A stretch of DNA of 20,261 bases from CAYLMM01 sp964384825 (GCA_964384825.1 CAYLMM010000047.1:1-20261), one strand, 5' to 3'; positions 1 through 9,727 are shown, numbered from the stretch's first letter. Translations and numbers: made by a program. Notes: generated by a model from the letters alone, not told the origin.

Positions 1-1
1 C

Positions 2-898
2 ACGCTGCCCGCCGCGACCTACGTCGAGCGCGTCGCGATCGGCATGCCCAAGCACATCAACAAGGCGCGCAAGGCCATCCGCAAGGCCATCAAGAACCAG
101 ATGGAGAACCGCGGCTACAGCTTCGTGGAGATCCTGTCGGCCTGCCCGACCGGTTTGAAGATGGATCCGCCGACCGCCCGCGAGCACATCGTCGAGGAGA
201 TGACCAAGATCTTCCCGCTGGGCGTGTTCAAGGACGTCAGCGACGAGCGCGAGGGCGACTGGCGGCGCAGCTTCGCCGAGTTCGAGCCCAAGAAGGTCAG
301 CGAGTACTTCGGCTACCAGCCCGAAGCGGCCGAAGCCGAAGCGCCCGCGGCCAAGCTCGACAAGGATCTGAACTGCAAGTTCGCCGGCTTCGGCGGCCAG
401 GGCATCCTGTCTATGGGCCTGTTCCTCTCGCAGATCGGCATGCGCGGCGGCCAGCAGGTCAGCTGGATCCCCTCGTACGGTCCGGAGATGCGCGGCGGCA
501 CGGCCAACTGCTCGGTGAACATCTCGCCGAACCGCATCGGCACGCCGCTGGTCGAGAAGCCGAACGTGCTGGTGGTCATGAACCAGCCGTCGCTCGAGGC
601 CTTCCAGGACGACGTCGTGGACGGCGGGCTGATCGTGGTCGACACCTCGATCATCGAGGCCAAGCCCGACACCGACCGCCTGAACGCCATCATGATCCCC
701 GCCACCAAGATCGCCGACGAGGTGGGCACTCCCAAGGTGGCCAACGTGGTCATCCTGGGCGCTCTGACCGCGGCCACCGGCGCCTTCGATCTGGAGCTGG
801 TGGAGGCGACCCTGCGCGAGGTCATCAAGAAGAAGAACCTCGTGGACATGAACATGGAGGCCCTGCACCGGGGCTACGATTTCGTCAAGAATTCGTAG
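2..898 (+). CDS. 2-oxoacid:ferredoxin oxidoreductase, fused beta-gamma subunit (5' truncated)
   Basis: The reading frame is open from the first bases of the window, so the N-terminal TPP-binding part lies outside. The 298 visible residues fall into two parts. About the first 95 match the C-terminal tail of a KorB-type beta subunit, with the signature SFVEILSACPTG and then IFPLGVFKD. After an Ala/Glu-rich linker comes a complete gamma domain (POR_gamma type), with FAGFGGQGILSMG, SYGPEMRGGTANCSV and VLVVMNQPS. This family oxidatively decarboxylates a 2-oxoacid such as 2-oxoglutarate or pyruvate with CoA and ferredoxin in the cytoplasm. The substrate cannot be told from this fragment. Beta and gamma are often separate genes, so the fusion is notable. 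The alpha subunit is presumably upstream. A GC hairpin follows the stop codon. Confidence 0.88.
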   Translation, partial: TLPAATYVERVAIGMPKHINKARKAIRKAIKNQMENRGYSFVEILSACPTGLKMDPPTAREHIVEEMTKIFPLGVFKDVSDEREGDWRRSFAEFEPKKVSEYFGYQPEAAEAEAPAAKLDKDLNCKFAGFGGQGILSMGLFLSQIGMRGGQQVSWIPSYGPEMRGGTANCSVNISPNRIGTPLVEKPNVLVVMNQPSLEAFQDDVVDGGLIVVDTSIIEAKPDTDRLNAIMIPATKIADEVGTPKVANVVILGALTAATGAFDLELVEATLREVIKKKNLVDMNMEALHRGYDFVKNS

Positions 899-920
899 AT
901 CCTGCAGACTCCGGTTCCTC

Positions 921-954
921 GAACGCCCCCGTCGGATCGCCGGCGGGGGCGTTC
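921..954 (+). terminator. Strong hairpin after the oxidoreductase gene
   Basis: A 15-bp stem (921-935 with 940-954, one G-U pair) closes on an ATCG tetraloop 22 bases after the stop codon. It has no T-run, so it is either a non-canonical terminator or a 3'-end stabilising hairpin. Confidence 0.6.
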
Positions 955-993
955 TGCGTGAACAATGCTGATTCCCGCGCTCTTCTTTTGATT

Positions 994-1024
994 TGACAAT
1001 CTGTCACCGAGAGGACAAATTGTC
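994..1024. promoter_or_regulatory. Two tandem palindromes, probable operator
   Basis: TGACA-ATC-TGTCA (994-1006) and GACAA-A-TTGTC (1014-1024) are each perfect 5-bp-arm palindromes. Their centres, 1000 and 1019, are 19 bp apart, close to two helical turns, as expected for cooperative dimer binding. A TTGACA that could serve as a -35 (993-999 region) lies inside the first palindrome, and the matching -10 position falls in the second. The site lies 70-100 bases ahead of the response-regulator gene. The binding protein is unknown; autoregulation by that regulator is one possibility. Confidence 0.5.
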
Positions 1025-1093
1025 GGCGTCGCCGGCCGTCCGGCCGCGACGACGCTCACCGCCGGCGGAACCGGCGTATCGGGGGAGAGGCGC

Positions 1094-2458
1094 TTGCACG
1101 CTGCCGCAGCCGTCCAGAACGCGCCGCTGGGAACCATCCTGGTGGTCGACGACGAGCCCGAACTCTGCCAGGCGCTCTCGCGTCTGCTGGGCCGCAACGG
1201 ATACGAGGTCCTGACCGCCGGCAACGGCGAGGAGGGGCTGGAGATCCTGCGCCGCGAATCGGTGCATCTGGTGCTGACCGACCTGATGATGCCCAAGATG
1301 GGGGGCATCGACCTGCTGAAGGCGGCCCAGGTGGTCGCTCCATCGGCGCAGATCGTGATCATCACCGGCCACGGCACCATCGAAACCGCCGTCGAGGCGA
1401 TGAAGATGGGCGCCTACGACTTCCTCGAAAAGCCCTTCTCGACCGCCACCACGCTCAACACCGTGCGCAAGGGGATGGAGAAGCAGCGGCTGCTGGCCGA
1501 GAACCAGGAGCTGCGGCGCAAGCTGCGCGAGGCCCAGGGCGATACCGACATCATCGGCAAGAGCCCCTTGATGCGCGAGGTGCTGTCGACCGCCCGGCAG
1601 GTCGCCCAGAGCTCGGCCACCCTGCTGGTGACCGGCGAGAGCGGCACCGGCAAGGACGTGCTGGCCAACGCCATCCACCGCTGGAGCGACCGGGCCGCCA
1701 ATTCCTTCGTGGCCACCAGCTGCGCCGCCATCCCCGAGACCCTGCTCGAGGCCGAGCTCTTCGGCTACGAGAAGGGGGCCTTCACCGGGGCCAACCAGCG
1801 CCGCCGCGGACGCTTCGAGGCGGCCCACAAGGGCACGCTGTTCCTGGACGAGGTCGGCGAACTGCCGATGACCGTGCAGGTCAAGCTGCTGCGCGTGCTG
1901 CAGGAGGCCACCTTCGAGCGCCTGGGCAGCAACCAGCCGCTGGAGGTCGACGTGCGGGTCATCGCCGCCACAAACGCCGACCTGGAGCGGATGGTGGAGC
2001 AGGGGACCTTCCGTGAGGATCTGTTCTACCGCCTGAACGTCATCAACATCGAGCTGCCGCCGCTGCGGTCGCGCGGGGAAGACATCCTGCTGCTGGCGAA
2101 CTTCTTCCTGCAGCGTTACAACCAGAAGAACAACAAGAACATCGAAGTTTTCTCCCCGGCGGCTGTCGAGGCCATGAACCGCTACTCCTGGCCCGGGAAC
2201 GTGCGCGAACTCGAGAACTGCATCGAGCGGGCGGTCGTGCTGAGCAAGGAGCAGACGATCGAGGTCGGCGTGCTGCCCCAGGCCGTGCTGGCCGGCCGCA
2301 AGCGCACCGACGCGATCACCATCCCGGTCGGATCCACGCTGCGCCAGGCCGAGATGGAACTGATCGAGGCCACCCTCGACAGCACCGGCGGCGACAAGGA
2401 GATCGCGGCGCAGATCCTGGGCATCGCGGCCCGGACGATCTACCGCAAGGTCAAGTGA
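1094..2458 (+). CDS. Sigma-54-dependent NtrC-family response regulator
   Basis: This 454-residue protein has the full NtrC architecture. The receiver domain (about 13-130) has the acidic pair D19/D20, phospho-acceptor D63 in TDLMMP and K113 in EKPF. The AAA+ sigma-54 interaction domain (about 155-385) has Walker A GESGTGKD (181-188), the sigma-54-contacting loop GAFTGA (228-233), Walker B LFLDEVGEL and the arginine-finger region. A Fis-type helix-turn-helix ends the protein at RTIYRKVK. On phosphorylation such proteins remodel the sigma-54 polymerase at distant enhancers. The TTG start is supported by a GGGGGAGAGG ribosome site at 1081-1090 and by the receiver beginning soon after it. No sensor kinase is adjacent, so it is an orphan here and its regulon is unknown. 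The HTH finishes almost at the last residue, slightly shorter than usual. Confidence 0.93.
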   Translation: MHAAAAVQNAPLGTILVVDDEPELCQALSRLLGRNGYEVLTAGNGEEGLEILRRESVHLVLTDLMMPKMGGIDLLKAAQVVAPSAQIVIITGHGTIETAVEAMKMGAYDFLEKPFSTATTLNTVRKGMEKQRLLAENQELRRKLREAQGDTDIIGKSPLMREVLSTARQVAQSSATLLVTGESGTGKDVLANAIHRWSDRAANSFVATSCAAIPETLLEAELFGYEKGAFTGANQRRRGRFEAAHKGTLFLDEVGELPMTVQVKLLRVLQEATFERLGSNQPLEVDVRVIAATNADLERMVEQGTFREDLFYRLNVINIELPPLRSRGEDILLLANFFLQRYNQKNNKNIEVFSPAAVEAMNRYSWPGNVRELENCIERAVVLSKEQTIEVGVLPQAVLAGRKRTDAITIPVGSTLRQAEMELIEATLDSTGGDKEIAAQILGIAARTIYRKVK

Positions 2459-2510
2459 CCGGCCGGCTCTGCGGATCATCCGCGCCGGCTGCAGGCGGGC
2501 TCTGGGAACC

Positions 2511-2539
2511 TTGACCCTTCCGGTGGCCCGGTTTATATT
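2511..2539 (+). promoter_or_regulatory. Sigma-70 promoter of tRNA-Leu (and possibly tig)
   Basis: TTGACC (2511-2516) and TATATT (2534-2539) are separated by exactly 17 bases. A GC-rich discriminator (GGCGCGGG) follows, as is typical of stable-RNA promoters under stringent control. The tRNA-Lys promoter at 11087 has the same build. Confidence 0.75.
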
Positions 2540-2558
2540 GGCGCGGGCCGAGAATCGC

Positions 2559-2578
2559 CTTGTTTTCGCTTGTTTTCG
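2559..2578 (+). repeat. Exact 10-bp tandem duplication in the tRNA-Leu leader
   Basis: CTTGTTTTCG occurs twice back to back (2559-2568 and 2569-2578), inside the transcribed leader between the promoter and the mature tRNA 5' end. It could be a replication-slippage product or part of a processing site. Confidence 0.7.
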
Positions 2579-2596
2579 CCCAATTCCGGCCCCGTG

Positions 2597-2679
2597 GCGA
2601 GAGTGGCGGAACTGGTAGACGCGCGGGATTTAGGTTCCCGTGGGAAACCGTGGGGGTTCGAGTCCCCCCTCTCGCACCA
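2597..2679 (+). tRNA. tRNA-Leu (anticodon UAG), CCA encoded
   Basis: The acceptor stem GCGAGAG (2597-2603) pairs with CTCTCGC (2669-2675), followed by discriminator A and encoded CCA (2677-2679). The anticodon stem CGGGA/TCCCG encloses loop TTTAGGT with anticodon TAG at 2631-2633, which reads CUA-type leucine codons. A long variable arm (class II tRNA) and a T-arm GGGGG-TTCGAGT-CCCCC are present. It lies 74 bases upstream of tig with no clear terminator between, so the two may be co-transcribed and separated by tRNA processing. Confidence 0.97.
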
Positions 2680-2753
2680 GACCATCCCCGGGGGCCGCGC
2701 TCCGTTCCGAAGGCCGAGCCCCGTTTCCTGATTCCAGAACCGAGGATTGACCC

Positions 2754-4097
2754 ATGACCGACAAGACCAAGGATGCAGCCGGCGCACCGCCGTTCAAGAT
2801 GGAGGTCGACGCCCCCGAGATGTGGAAGCGGATCGTCAAGGTTACGGTCGATCCCGATTACTTCGACCAGAAGTACGCCGGCGAACTGCGCGAAGCCCGC
2901 CGCGGCCACGTGCGCCCCGGATTCCGCAAGGGCAAGGTCCCGATGGCCATGGTCGAGAAGGAGCTGGGCCCCCAGGTCCGGTTCCAGACCGTGGAGAAGG
3001 TGATCCCGGAGGCCTACCAGGTCGCCTTGGCCGAGCACGGTTTCAGCCCGGTCTCCGATCCCGAGTTCGACAACCTGAAGATGGACGAGGGCGAGCCGGT
3101 CACCGTCGACATCACGGTCGAGGTCCGGCCCGAGATCGAGCCCGAGGGCTACGACGATCTGCCGCTGACCGCCCGCGACGCCGAGGTCGCCGACCAGGAC
3201 GTGGACGAGGCTCTGAAGCGCCTGCGCGAGAGCCGGGCCGTGGTCGAGAAGGTCGAGCGTCCCGCCGCCCTGGGCGACGTGCTCAAGACGGTCATCGCGC
3301 CGCTGGACGACGCCGGCGAGCCCGACAAGGCCAAGGAGATCAAGGATTATCCCTTGGAGCTGGGCGTCGAGGGCAACTTCGCCGCCTTCGACGAGGGGCT
3401 GAAAGGAGCGGTCGCCGGCGACGTGCGCGACGTCGAGGTCACCTACCCGGACGATTACGGCGCCGAGGATCTCAAAGGCCGCACCGTGACCTACCGCATC
3501 GAGGTGCAGGAGGTCTCGCAGCGCACTCTGCCCGAGCTGGACGACGCCTTCGCCGCGACGATCAAGCAGGGCCAGACCCTGCTCGAACTGCGCCAAGCCG
3601 TGCGCGCCGATCTCGAGGCCGAACAGGAGCGCCGCGTCGAGTCCGAGACCCGCGACGAGATCCTCGACCTGCTGATCGAGCGCAATCCCGTCGACCTGCC
3701 GCCTTCCCTGGTGGAGAACTACCTCGATTCCACCATCGAGGAGATGAAGCGCCGCAACCAGTACATGGGACGCGAGACCTCCGCCGAGGACGAGGCCAAG
3801 TACCGAGAGATCGGCCGTCCGTCGGCCGAGAAGGCCCTGCGCGGCATGCTGTTGCTCGAGGCGATCCAGAAGGCCGAGAAGATCGAGCCCGAGGCCGAGG
3901 AGATCGAGGAGCAGATCATCGAGACGGCCACGGCCAACCACTTCGATCCCGAGCAGTACAAGGCCTATCTCATGCAGGGCAACAACATGAGCCGCGTGGT
4001 CCACGAGATCGTCGAGAAGAAGGCCTACGACTTCCTGAAGTCGCGCGCCGTCTTCAGCGAGAAAAAGGACAAAGAAGCGGAAAAAGCGGCCGATTGA
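2754..4097 (+). CDS. tig: Trigger factor, ribosome-associated chaperone/PPIase
   Basis: Trigger factor binds ribosomal protein uL23 at the tunnel exit and shields nascent chains in the cytoplasm. At 447 residues the protein has the usual family length. The ribosome-binding signature GFRKGKVP starts at residue 56. An FKBP-type prolyl isomerase domain follows at about 160-255, then a mostly helical, charge-rich C-terminal substrate cradle to the end. The N-terminus carries roughly a dozen extra residues before the conserved first strand. The ATG at 2754 is preceded by GAGGA at 2742-2746 with suitable spacing. The order tig-clpP-clpX-lon is a conserved bacterial cluster linking folding and degradation, which reinforces the call. 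An inverted repeat follows in the gap before clpP. Confidence 0.97.
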   Translation: MTDKTKDAAGAPPFKMEVDAPEMWKRIVKVTVDPDYFDQKYAGELREARRGHVRPGFRKGKVPMAMVEKELGPQVRFQTVEKVIPEAYQVALAEHGFSPVSDPEFDNLKMDEGEPVTVDITVEVRPEIEPEGYDDLPLTARDAEVADQDVDEALKRLRESRAVVEKVERPAALGDVLKTVIAPLDDAGEPDKAKEIKDYPLELGVEGNFAAFDEGLKGAVAGDVRDVEVTYPDDYGAEDLKGRTVTYRIEVQEVSQRTLPELDDAFAATIKQGQTLLELRQAVRADLEAEQERRVESETRDEILDLLIERNPVDLPPSLVENYLDSTIEEMKRRNQYMGRETSAEDEAKYREIGRPSAEKALRGMLLLEAIQKAEKIEPEAEEIEEQIIETATANHFDPEQYKAYLMQGNNMSRVVHEIVEKKAYDFLKSRAVFSEKKDKEAEKAAD

Positions 4098-4116
4098 AGC
4101 TAGGATGGGAACGGAT

Positions 4117-4151
4117 CGGGGCCGCGATCGTACCAGACGGTCGAGGCCCCG
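4117..4151 (+). other. Inverted repeat in the tig-clpP gap
   Basis: CGGGGCC (4117-4123) pairs perfectly with GGCCCCG (4145-4151) around a 21-base loop that could pair further. It starts 19 bases after the tig stop and ends 38 bases before clpP. There is no T-run, so an mRNA processing or stability element is more likely than a full terminator. Confidence 0.4.
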
Positions 4152-4189
4152 CGGATACCGACGGAACGCCGATCAGCGAAGGAGTCCCG

Positions 4190-4789
4190 ATGCTCATTCC
4201 CTACGTTGTCGAACAGACAGGTCACGGCGAGCGCGCCTACGACATCTTCTCGCGGCTGCTCAAGGACCGGATCATCATCCTGGGCCAGGCCATCGACGAT
4301 ACGGTGTCGAATCTGATCATCGCCCAGCTGCTGTTTCTGCAGGCCGAGGACCCCGAGCGGGACATCTACCTGTACATCAACAGCCCGGGCGGCAGCATTT
4401 CCGCCGGTCTTGCGATCTATGACACCATGCAATACATTTCCAATGACGTCGTGACGATCTGCATGGGACAGGCTGCCAGCATGGCGGCCGTTTTGCTAGC
4501 GGCCGGAAGCGACGGCAAGAGATCCGCCCTGATCAACTCCCGGGTGATGATCCACCAGCCTCTCGGCGGGAGCCAGGGACAGGCCTCGATGATCGAGATC
4601 TACGCCAAGGAGATCCTGTACCTGCGCGACAAGCTGTACGGGATCCTCTCCCGACACACCGGCCAATCCCTGGAGAAGATCGCCGCCGACAGCGACCGCG
4701 ATTTCTTCATGTCGGCCGAGCAGGCCGCCGAGTACGGCCTGGTCGACAAGGTTATCGAGAAGAAGACGGAGATCCAGGACGCCGACTAG
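4190..4789 (+). CDS. clpP: ATP-dependent Clp protease, proteolytic subunit
   Basis: ClpP forms the tetradecameric serine-protease barrel fed by ClpX or ClpA. The 199-residue product has the complete catalytic triad at canonical positions: S97 in GQAASMAA, H122 in MIHQPLGG and D171 in SDRDFFMS. The oligomer-handle region and the NSPGGS segment (64-69) are intact. The start is ATG 4190, behind GAAGGAG at 4178-4184. The frame is also open far upstream through tig, but that stretch is a GC-driven shadow and the protein homology begins at MLIPYVVEQT. clpX starts 33 bases after the stop, so the two are probably co-transcribed and co-expressed as the ClpXP partners. Confidence 0.98.
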   Translation: MLIPYVVEQTGHGERAYDIFSRLLKDRIIILGQAIDDTVSNLIIAQLLFLQAEDPERDIYLYINSPGGSISAGLAIYDTMQYISNDVVTICMGQAASMAAVLLAAGSDGKRSALINSRVMIHQPLGGSQGQASMIEIYAKEILYLRDKLYGILSRHTGQSLEKIAADSDRDFFMSAEQAAEYGLVDKVIEKKTEIQDAD

Positions 4790-4822
4790 GACGTCCGCGT
4801 TCCCGACCGATCCGGAGGGATC

Positions 4823-6085
4823 ATGAAGCGTCGTCAGACAGGGTCGCCCCAGATGATCAAGTGCTCGTTCTGCGCCCGCGGGCAGGACGAAGTCGCCAAG
4901 CTGGTGGCCGGCCCGTCGAACGTCTACATCTGCAGCGAATGCATCAAGCTGTGCAACGACATCCTCGAGGGCGAGCTGATGGAGGAGGCCGCGCAGGCGG
5001 TGCCCCAGTATTCGAAGCCCAAGGAGATCAAGGCGCACCTCGACGAATACGTCATCCAGCAGGAGGACGCGAAGGTCGGCCTGGCCGTCGCGGTCTACAA
5101 CCATTACAAGCGCATCCACCAGCCGCGGACGACCGACGACGTCGAGATCGACAAGAGCAACATCCTGCTGATCGGCTCGACCGGCACCGGCAAGACGCTG
5201 CTGGCCCAGACCCTGGCGCGGTTCCTGAACGTGCCCTTCGCCATCTCCGACGCGACCACCCTGACCGAGGCGGGCTACGTCGGCGAGGACGTCGAGAACA
5301 TCCTGGTGCGGCTGCTGCAGGCGGCCGACTACAACGTCCAGGCGGCCGAGCGCGGGATCATCTACGTCGACGAGATCGACAAGATCACCCGCAAGAGCGG
5401 CAACCCCTCGATCACCCGCGACGTGTCGGGCGAGGGCGTGCAGCAGGCGCTGCTGAAGATCCTCGAGGGCTCGGTGGCCAACGTCCCGCCCCAGGGCGGG
5501 CGCAAGCATCCGCAGCAGAAGTACATCGAGGTCAACACCAAGAACATCCTGTTCATCTGCGGCGGGGCCTTCCAGGGCCTCGACGAGATCATCGCGCGGC
5601 GGATCGGCCGCAACGTCCTGGGCTTCGATCGAGAAGAGGACCAGGGCCGCACCGTCGACCAGCAGGAGCTGCTGCGGAAGGTCGAGCCCGAGGATCTGGT
5701 CAAGTACGGCCTGATCCCCGAGATGGTCGGCCGGCTGCCGGTGGTCACCTGCCTGCACGACCTGGACCGCGACGCGATGATCCGCATCCTGCGCGAGCCC
5801 CGCAACTCCCTGATCCGCCAGTATATGAAGCTGATGGACATGGAGGACGTGGAGCTGGTCTTCACCGACGGCGCCATCGAGGCCGTCGCCGACCTGGCGA
5901 TCGAACGCAAGACCGGCGCTCGCGGGCTGCGCTCGATCCTCGAGACGGTGATGCGGGACATGATGTACGAGATCCCCTCGCAGGAGGGCATCCGTCAGGT
6001 GGTGATCAACAGGGACGTGGTCGCCGTCGGCGCCGATCCCGAGATCATCGCCGGCGACGATTCCTCCGGGGCCCAGGGGGCCTGA
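4823..6085 (+). CDS. clpX: ATP-dependent Clp protease, ATP-binding subunit ClpX
   Basis: ClpX is the AAA+ unfoldase that recognises degrons and threads proteins into ClpP. The 420-residue product starts with the zinc-binding domain (C14, C17, C37, C40). It continues with Walker A GSTGTGKT (118-125), the pore loop GYVGED, Walker B IIYVDEIDKI (D183/E184) and the ClpP-docking loop, here VLGFD in place of the IGF form. The GARGLR sensor-2 motif lies near the C-terminus. The ATG at 4823 sits just behind GGAGGG (4814-4819). An alternative ATG at 4853 would still keep the zinc finger but lacks such a site. The tail after the AAA+ domain is short. Downstream are two hairpins, the second of terminator type. 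Confidence 0.98.
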   Translation: MKRRQTGSPQMIKCSFCARGQDEVAKLVAGPSNVYICSECIKLCNDILEGELMEEAAQAVPQYSKPKEIKAHLDEYVIQQEDAKVGLAVAVYNHYKRIHQPRTTDDVEIDKSNILLIGSTGTGKTLLAQTLARFLNVPFAISDATTLTEAGYVGEDVENILVRLLQAADYNVQAAERGIIYVDEIDKITRKSGNPSITRDVSGEGVQQALLKILEGSVANVPPQGGRKHPQQKYIEVNTKNILFICGGAFQGLDEIIARRIGRNVLGFDREEDQGRTVDQQELLRKVEPEDLVKYGLIPEMVGRLPVVTCLHDLDRDAMIRILREPRNSLIRQYMKLMDMEDVELVFTDGAIEAVADLAIERKTGARGLRSILETVMRDMMYEIPSQEGIRQVVINRDVVAVGADPEIIAGDDSSGAQGA

Positions 6086-6111
6086 GCCAGAAATCCGTCG
6101 TCGCACCCGTT

Positions 6112-6133
6112 GACCCCGTCCGGGGCCGGGGTC
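6112..6133 (+). other. Hairpin after clpX
   Basis: GACCCCG (6112-6118) pairs perfectly with CGGGGTC (6127-6133) around an 8-base loop. It lies 26 bases after the clpX stop and immediately upstream of the second, T-tailed hairpin. Confidence 0.45.
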
Positions 6134-6151
6134 GAGGGCGGCCATGATACG

Positions 6152-6184
6152 CGGGGCCTCGCCGCCGGCGGAGCCCCGTTTTTT
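6152..6184 (+). terminator. Intrinsic terminator or attenuator between clpX and lon
   Basis: CGGGGC (6152-6157) pairs with GCCCCG (6173-6178), with partial pairing inside, and is followed directly by six T residues (6179-6184). This is a canonical Rho-independent terminator. It ends only 37 bases before the lon start codon, and no convincing sigma-70 promoter is visible between it and lon, so it may act as an attenuator in the lon leader. Confidence 0.8.
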
Positions 6185-6221
6185 CCGGATCCCGGCCGAT
6201 CGTCGCCGGGGGAGGAGAGAG

Positions 6222-8570
<2,349 letters not shown>

Positions 8571-8578
8571 GGGAGAGC

Positions 8579-9193
8579 ATGGACGTCCGCTTCATCACCA
8601 GCGCGCCGGATCTGCGCGGGCGGCCCGAACCGGTCCTGCCGGAATTCGCCTTCGTCGGGCGGAGCAACTGCGGGAAATCCTCCCTGATCAACCTGTTCCT
8701 CGGCCGCCGCGCGATGGCCAAGACCAGCGGCAAGCCCGGCAAGACCCGTCTGCTGAACTACTTCCTGGTCGACGACGCCTTCTATCTGGTCGATCTGCCG
8801 GGCTACGGTTTCGCCAAGGTCGGCAGGGACATGCGCGAGGGATGGGGGCGGTTGATGCGCTCGTATCTCTTCGCCCACGACCGGCCGCTGGCGGTCTTCC
8901 TGCTGCTGGACGTGCGCCGCACGCCGTCGGCCGAGGATCGCGAGATGGCGGCTTGGCTGACCGAGGCGGGGCATCCGGTCGCCTTGGCGATCACCAAGAT
9001 CGACAAGGTCGGCACCACCCGCCGCGAGGCCCGGTACCGCGATATCGTGACCTCGCTGGCCCTGCCGCCGGAAACGCCGTTCTTTCCCACATCGGCCACG
9101 GAACGGACCGGAGCCGCCGGGATGCGGGAATGGGTGGCGGCCCTGCTCGAGGCCGCCGACGACGACGGCCGGACGTCCTCGGGCTCGCGTTGA
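8579..9193 (+). CDS. engB: Ribosome biogenesis GTP-binding protein EngB/YsxC
   Basis: EngB (YihA/YsxC) is a small TRAFAC GTPase needed for 50S ribosomal subunit assembly. All five G motifs are visible in the 204 residues: G1 GRSNCGKSS (27-35), G2 around GKTR (54-57), G3 DLPGYGF (from D72), G4 TKID and G5 TSA. The ATG follows GGGGAGAGC directly downstream of the lon stop, implying translational linkage with lon. The C-terminal tail past the last helix is short and hydrophilic (DDDGRTSSGSR). It overlaps the -35 of the next gene's promoter, so the very end of engB doubles as regulatory DNA. Confidence 0.96.
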   Translation: MDVRFITSAPDLRGRPEPVLPEFAFVGRSNCGKSSLINLFLGRRAMAKTSGKPGKTRLLNYFLVDDAFYLVDLPGYGFAKVGRDMREGWGRLMRSYLFAHDRPLAVFLLLDVRRTPSAEDREMAAWLTEAGHPVALAITKIDKVGTTRREARYRDIVTSLALPPETPFFPTSATERTGAAGMREWVAALLEAADDDGRTSSGSR

Positions 9194-9219
9194 CACTGCC
9201 GGGCGATCGGAGCTATACT
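9190..9219 (+). promoter_or_regulatory. Sigma-70 promoter overlapping the engB stop codon
   Basis: A perfect TTGACA (9190-9195), which includes the engB stop codon, is followed after 18 bases by TATACT (9214-9219, five of six consensus bases). Transcription should begin near 9226, only about three bases before the ATG at 9229. Confidence 0.7.
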
Positions 9220-9228
9220 TTCCTTGTC

Positions 9229-9672
9229 ATGAGAAACCTCGTCCCAACCATCCTGAACGTCGCGGTTTTCGCCGTCCTGCTCACGGGAACGGCCGGAAAC
9301 GTCGGCGCCACCGAGCAGGAAATGAACAACCTGCCCGCGTGGGAGCGTTTCGCCTGCGCCATCTGTCATGTCGCCGAAACGCCCTTGCCCGGCCAGGCCG
9401 AATTCAACCCCTTCGGCAACGATTACTTCGCCCATCGCGAAGAATTGGCGGGCGCCGCGCCGGTCTGGGACAGCTTCCTGGCCGGATTGGACTCGGATCA
9501 GGACGGCTGCTCCAACGGCGTCGAACTGGGCGATGTCGACGGCAACGGACAATTGGATGTCGGGATCGTCGGCGAGGCCGGAAATCCCGGACTGCCGGGC
9601 GATTGCCAGTCGGTCAATCCCCTGGACGAATCCACCTGGGGCGCCTTGAAGTCGATGTTCAGCACCGACTGA
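9229..9672 (+). CDS. Secreted temptin-like CxxCH protein with EF-hand-like motifs
   Basis: The 147-residue product has a Sec signal peptide (MRN, a hydrophobic stretch, probable cleavage near GA-TEQE at 27/28). The mature part holds CAICH (43-47), NPFGNDYF (60-67) and W80. Two acidic motifs follow: D88-S-D-Q-D-G with E99, resembling an EF-hand or thrombospondin-3 calcium loop, and D102-V-D-G-N-G with D110. This CxxCH ... NPFG ... W ... DSDxDG layout resembles temptin-like domains of environmental bacteria. CxxCH could bind heme c, but with C94 and C116-region cysteines nearby a disulfide fold is equally possible. No Shine-Dalgarno is visible upstream and the promoter sits so close that the mRNA may be leaderless. 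The frame is open further upstream, but that part overlaps engB. Function unknown. Confidence 0.75.
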   Translation: MRNLVPTILNVAVFAVLLTGTAGNVGATEQEMNNLPAWERFACAICHVAETPLPGQAEFNPFGNDYFAHREELAGAAPVWDSFLAGLDSDQDGCSNGVELGDVDGNGQLDVGIVGEAGNPGLPGDCQSVNPLDESTWGALKSMFSTD

Positions 9673-9699
9673 ACGCCGTTACAGCATCAGCAGCAACGC

Positions 9700-9727
9700 C
9701 GGGTCTCGTCGCCGAGGCTCGTTTTTT
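9700..9727 (+). terminator. Intrinsic terminator of the secreted-protein gene
   Basis: CGGGTCTCG (9700-9708) pairs with CGAGGCTCG (9713-9721), including two G-U pairs, around a TCGC loop, followed by six T residues (9722-9727). It is canonical and 27 bases after the stop codon. Confidence 0.85.

Noticed and set aside
1080..1100. Sigma-54 promoter ending in TTGCA at 1094
   Set aside because: There is no GG dinucleotide at the correct -24 spacing, and the TTG is better explained as the start codon.
2747..4189. N-terminal extension of clpP running through tig
   Set aside because: The stretch is an Arg/Gly/Pro-rich out-of-frame reading of tig. ClpP homology and a good ribosome site begin at 4190.
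6144..6221. Earlier ATG for lon
   Set aside because: The added residues would be encoded by the terminator hairpin and lack a ribosome site. The ATG at 6222 has GGAGGAG.
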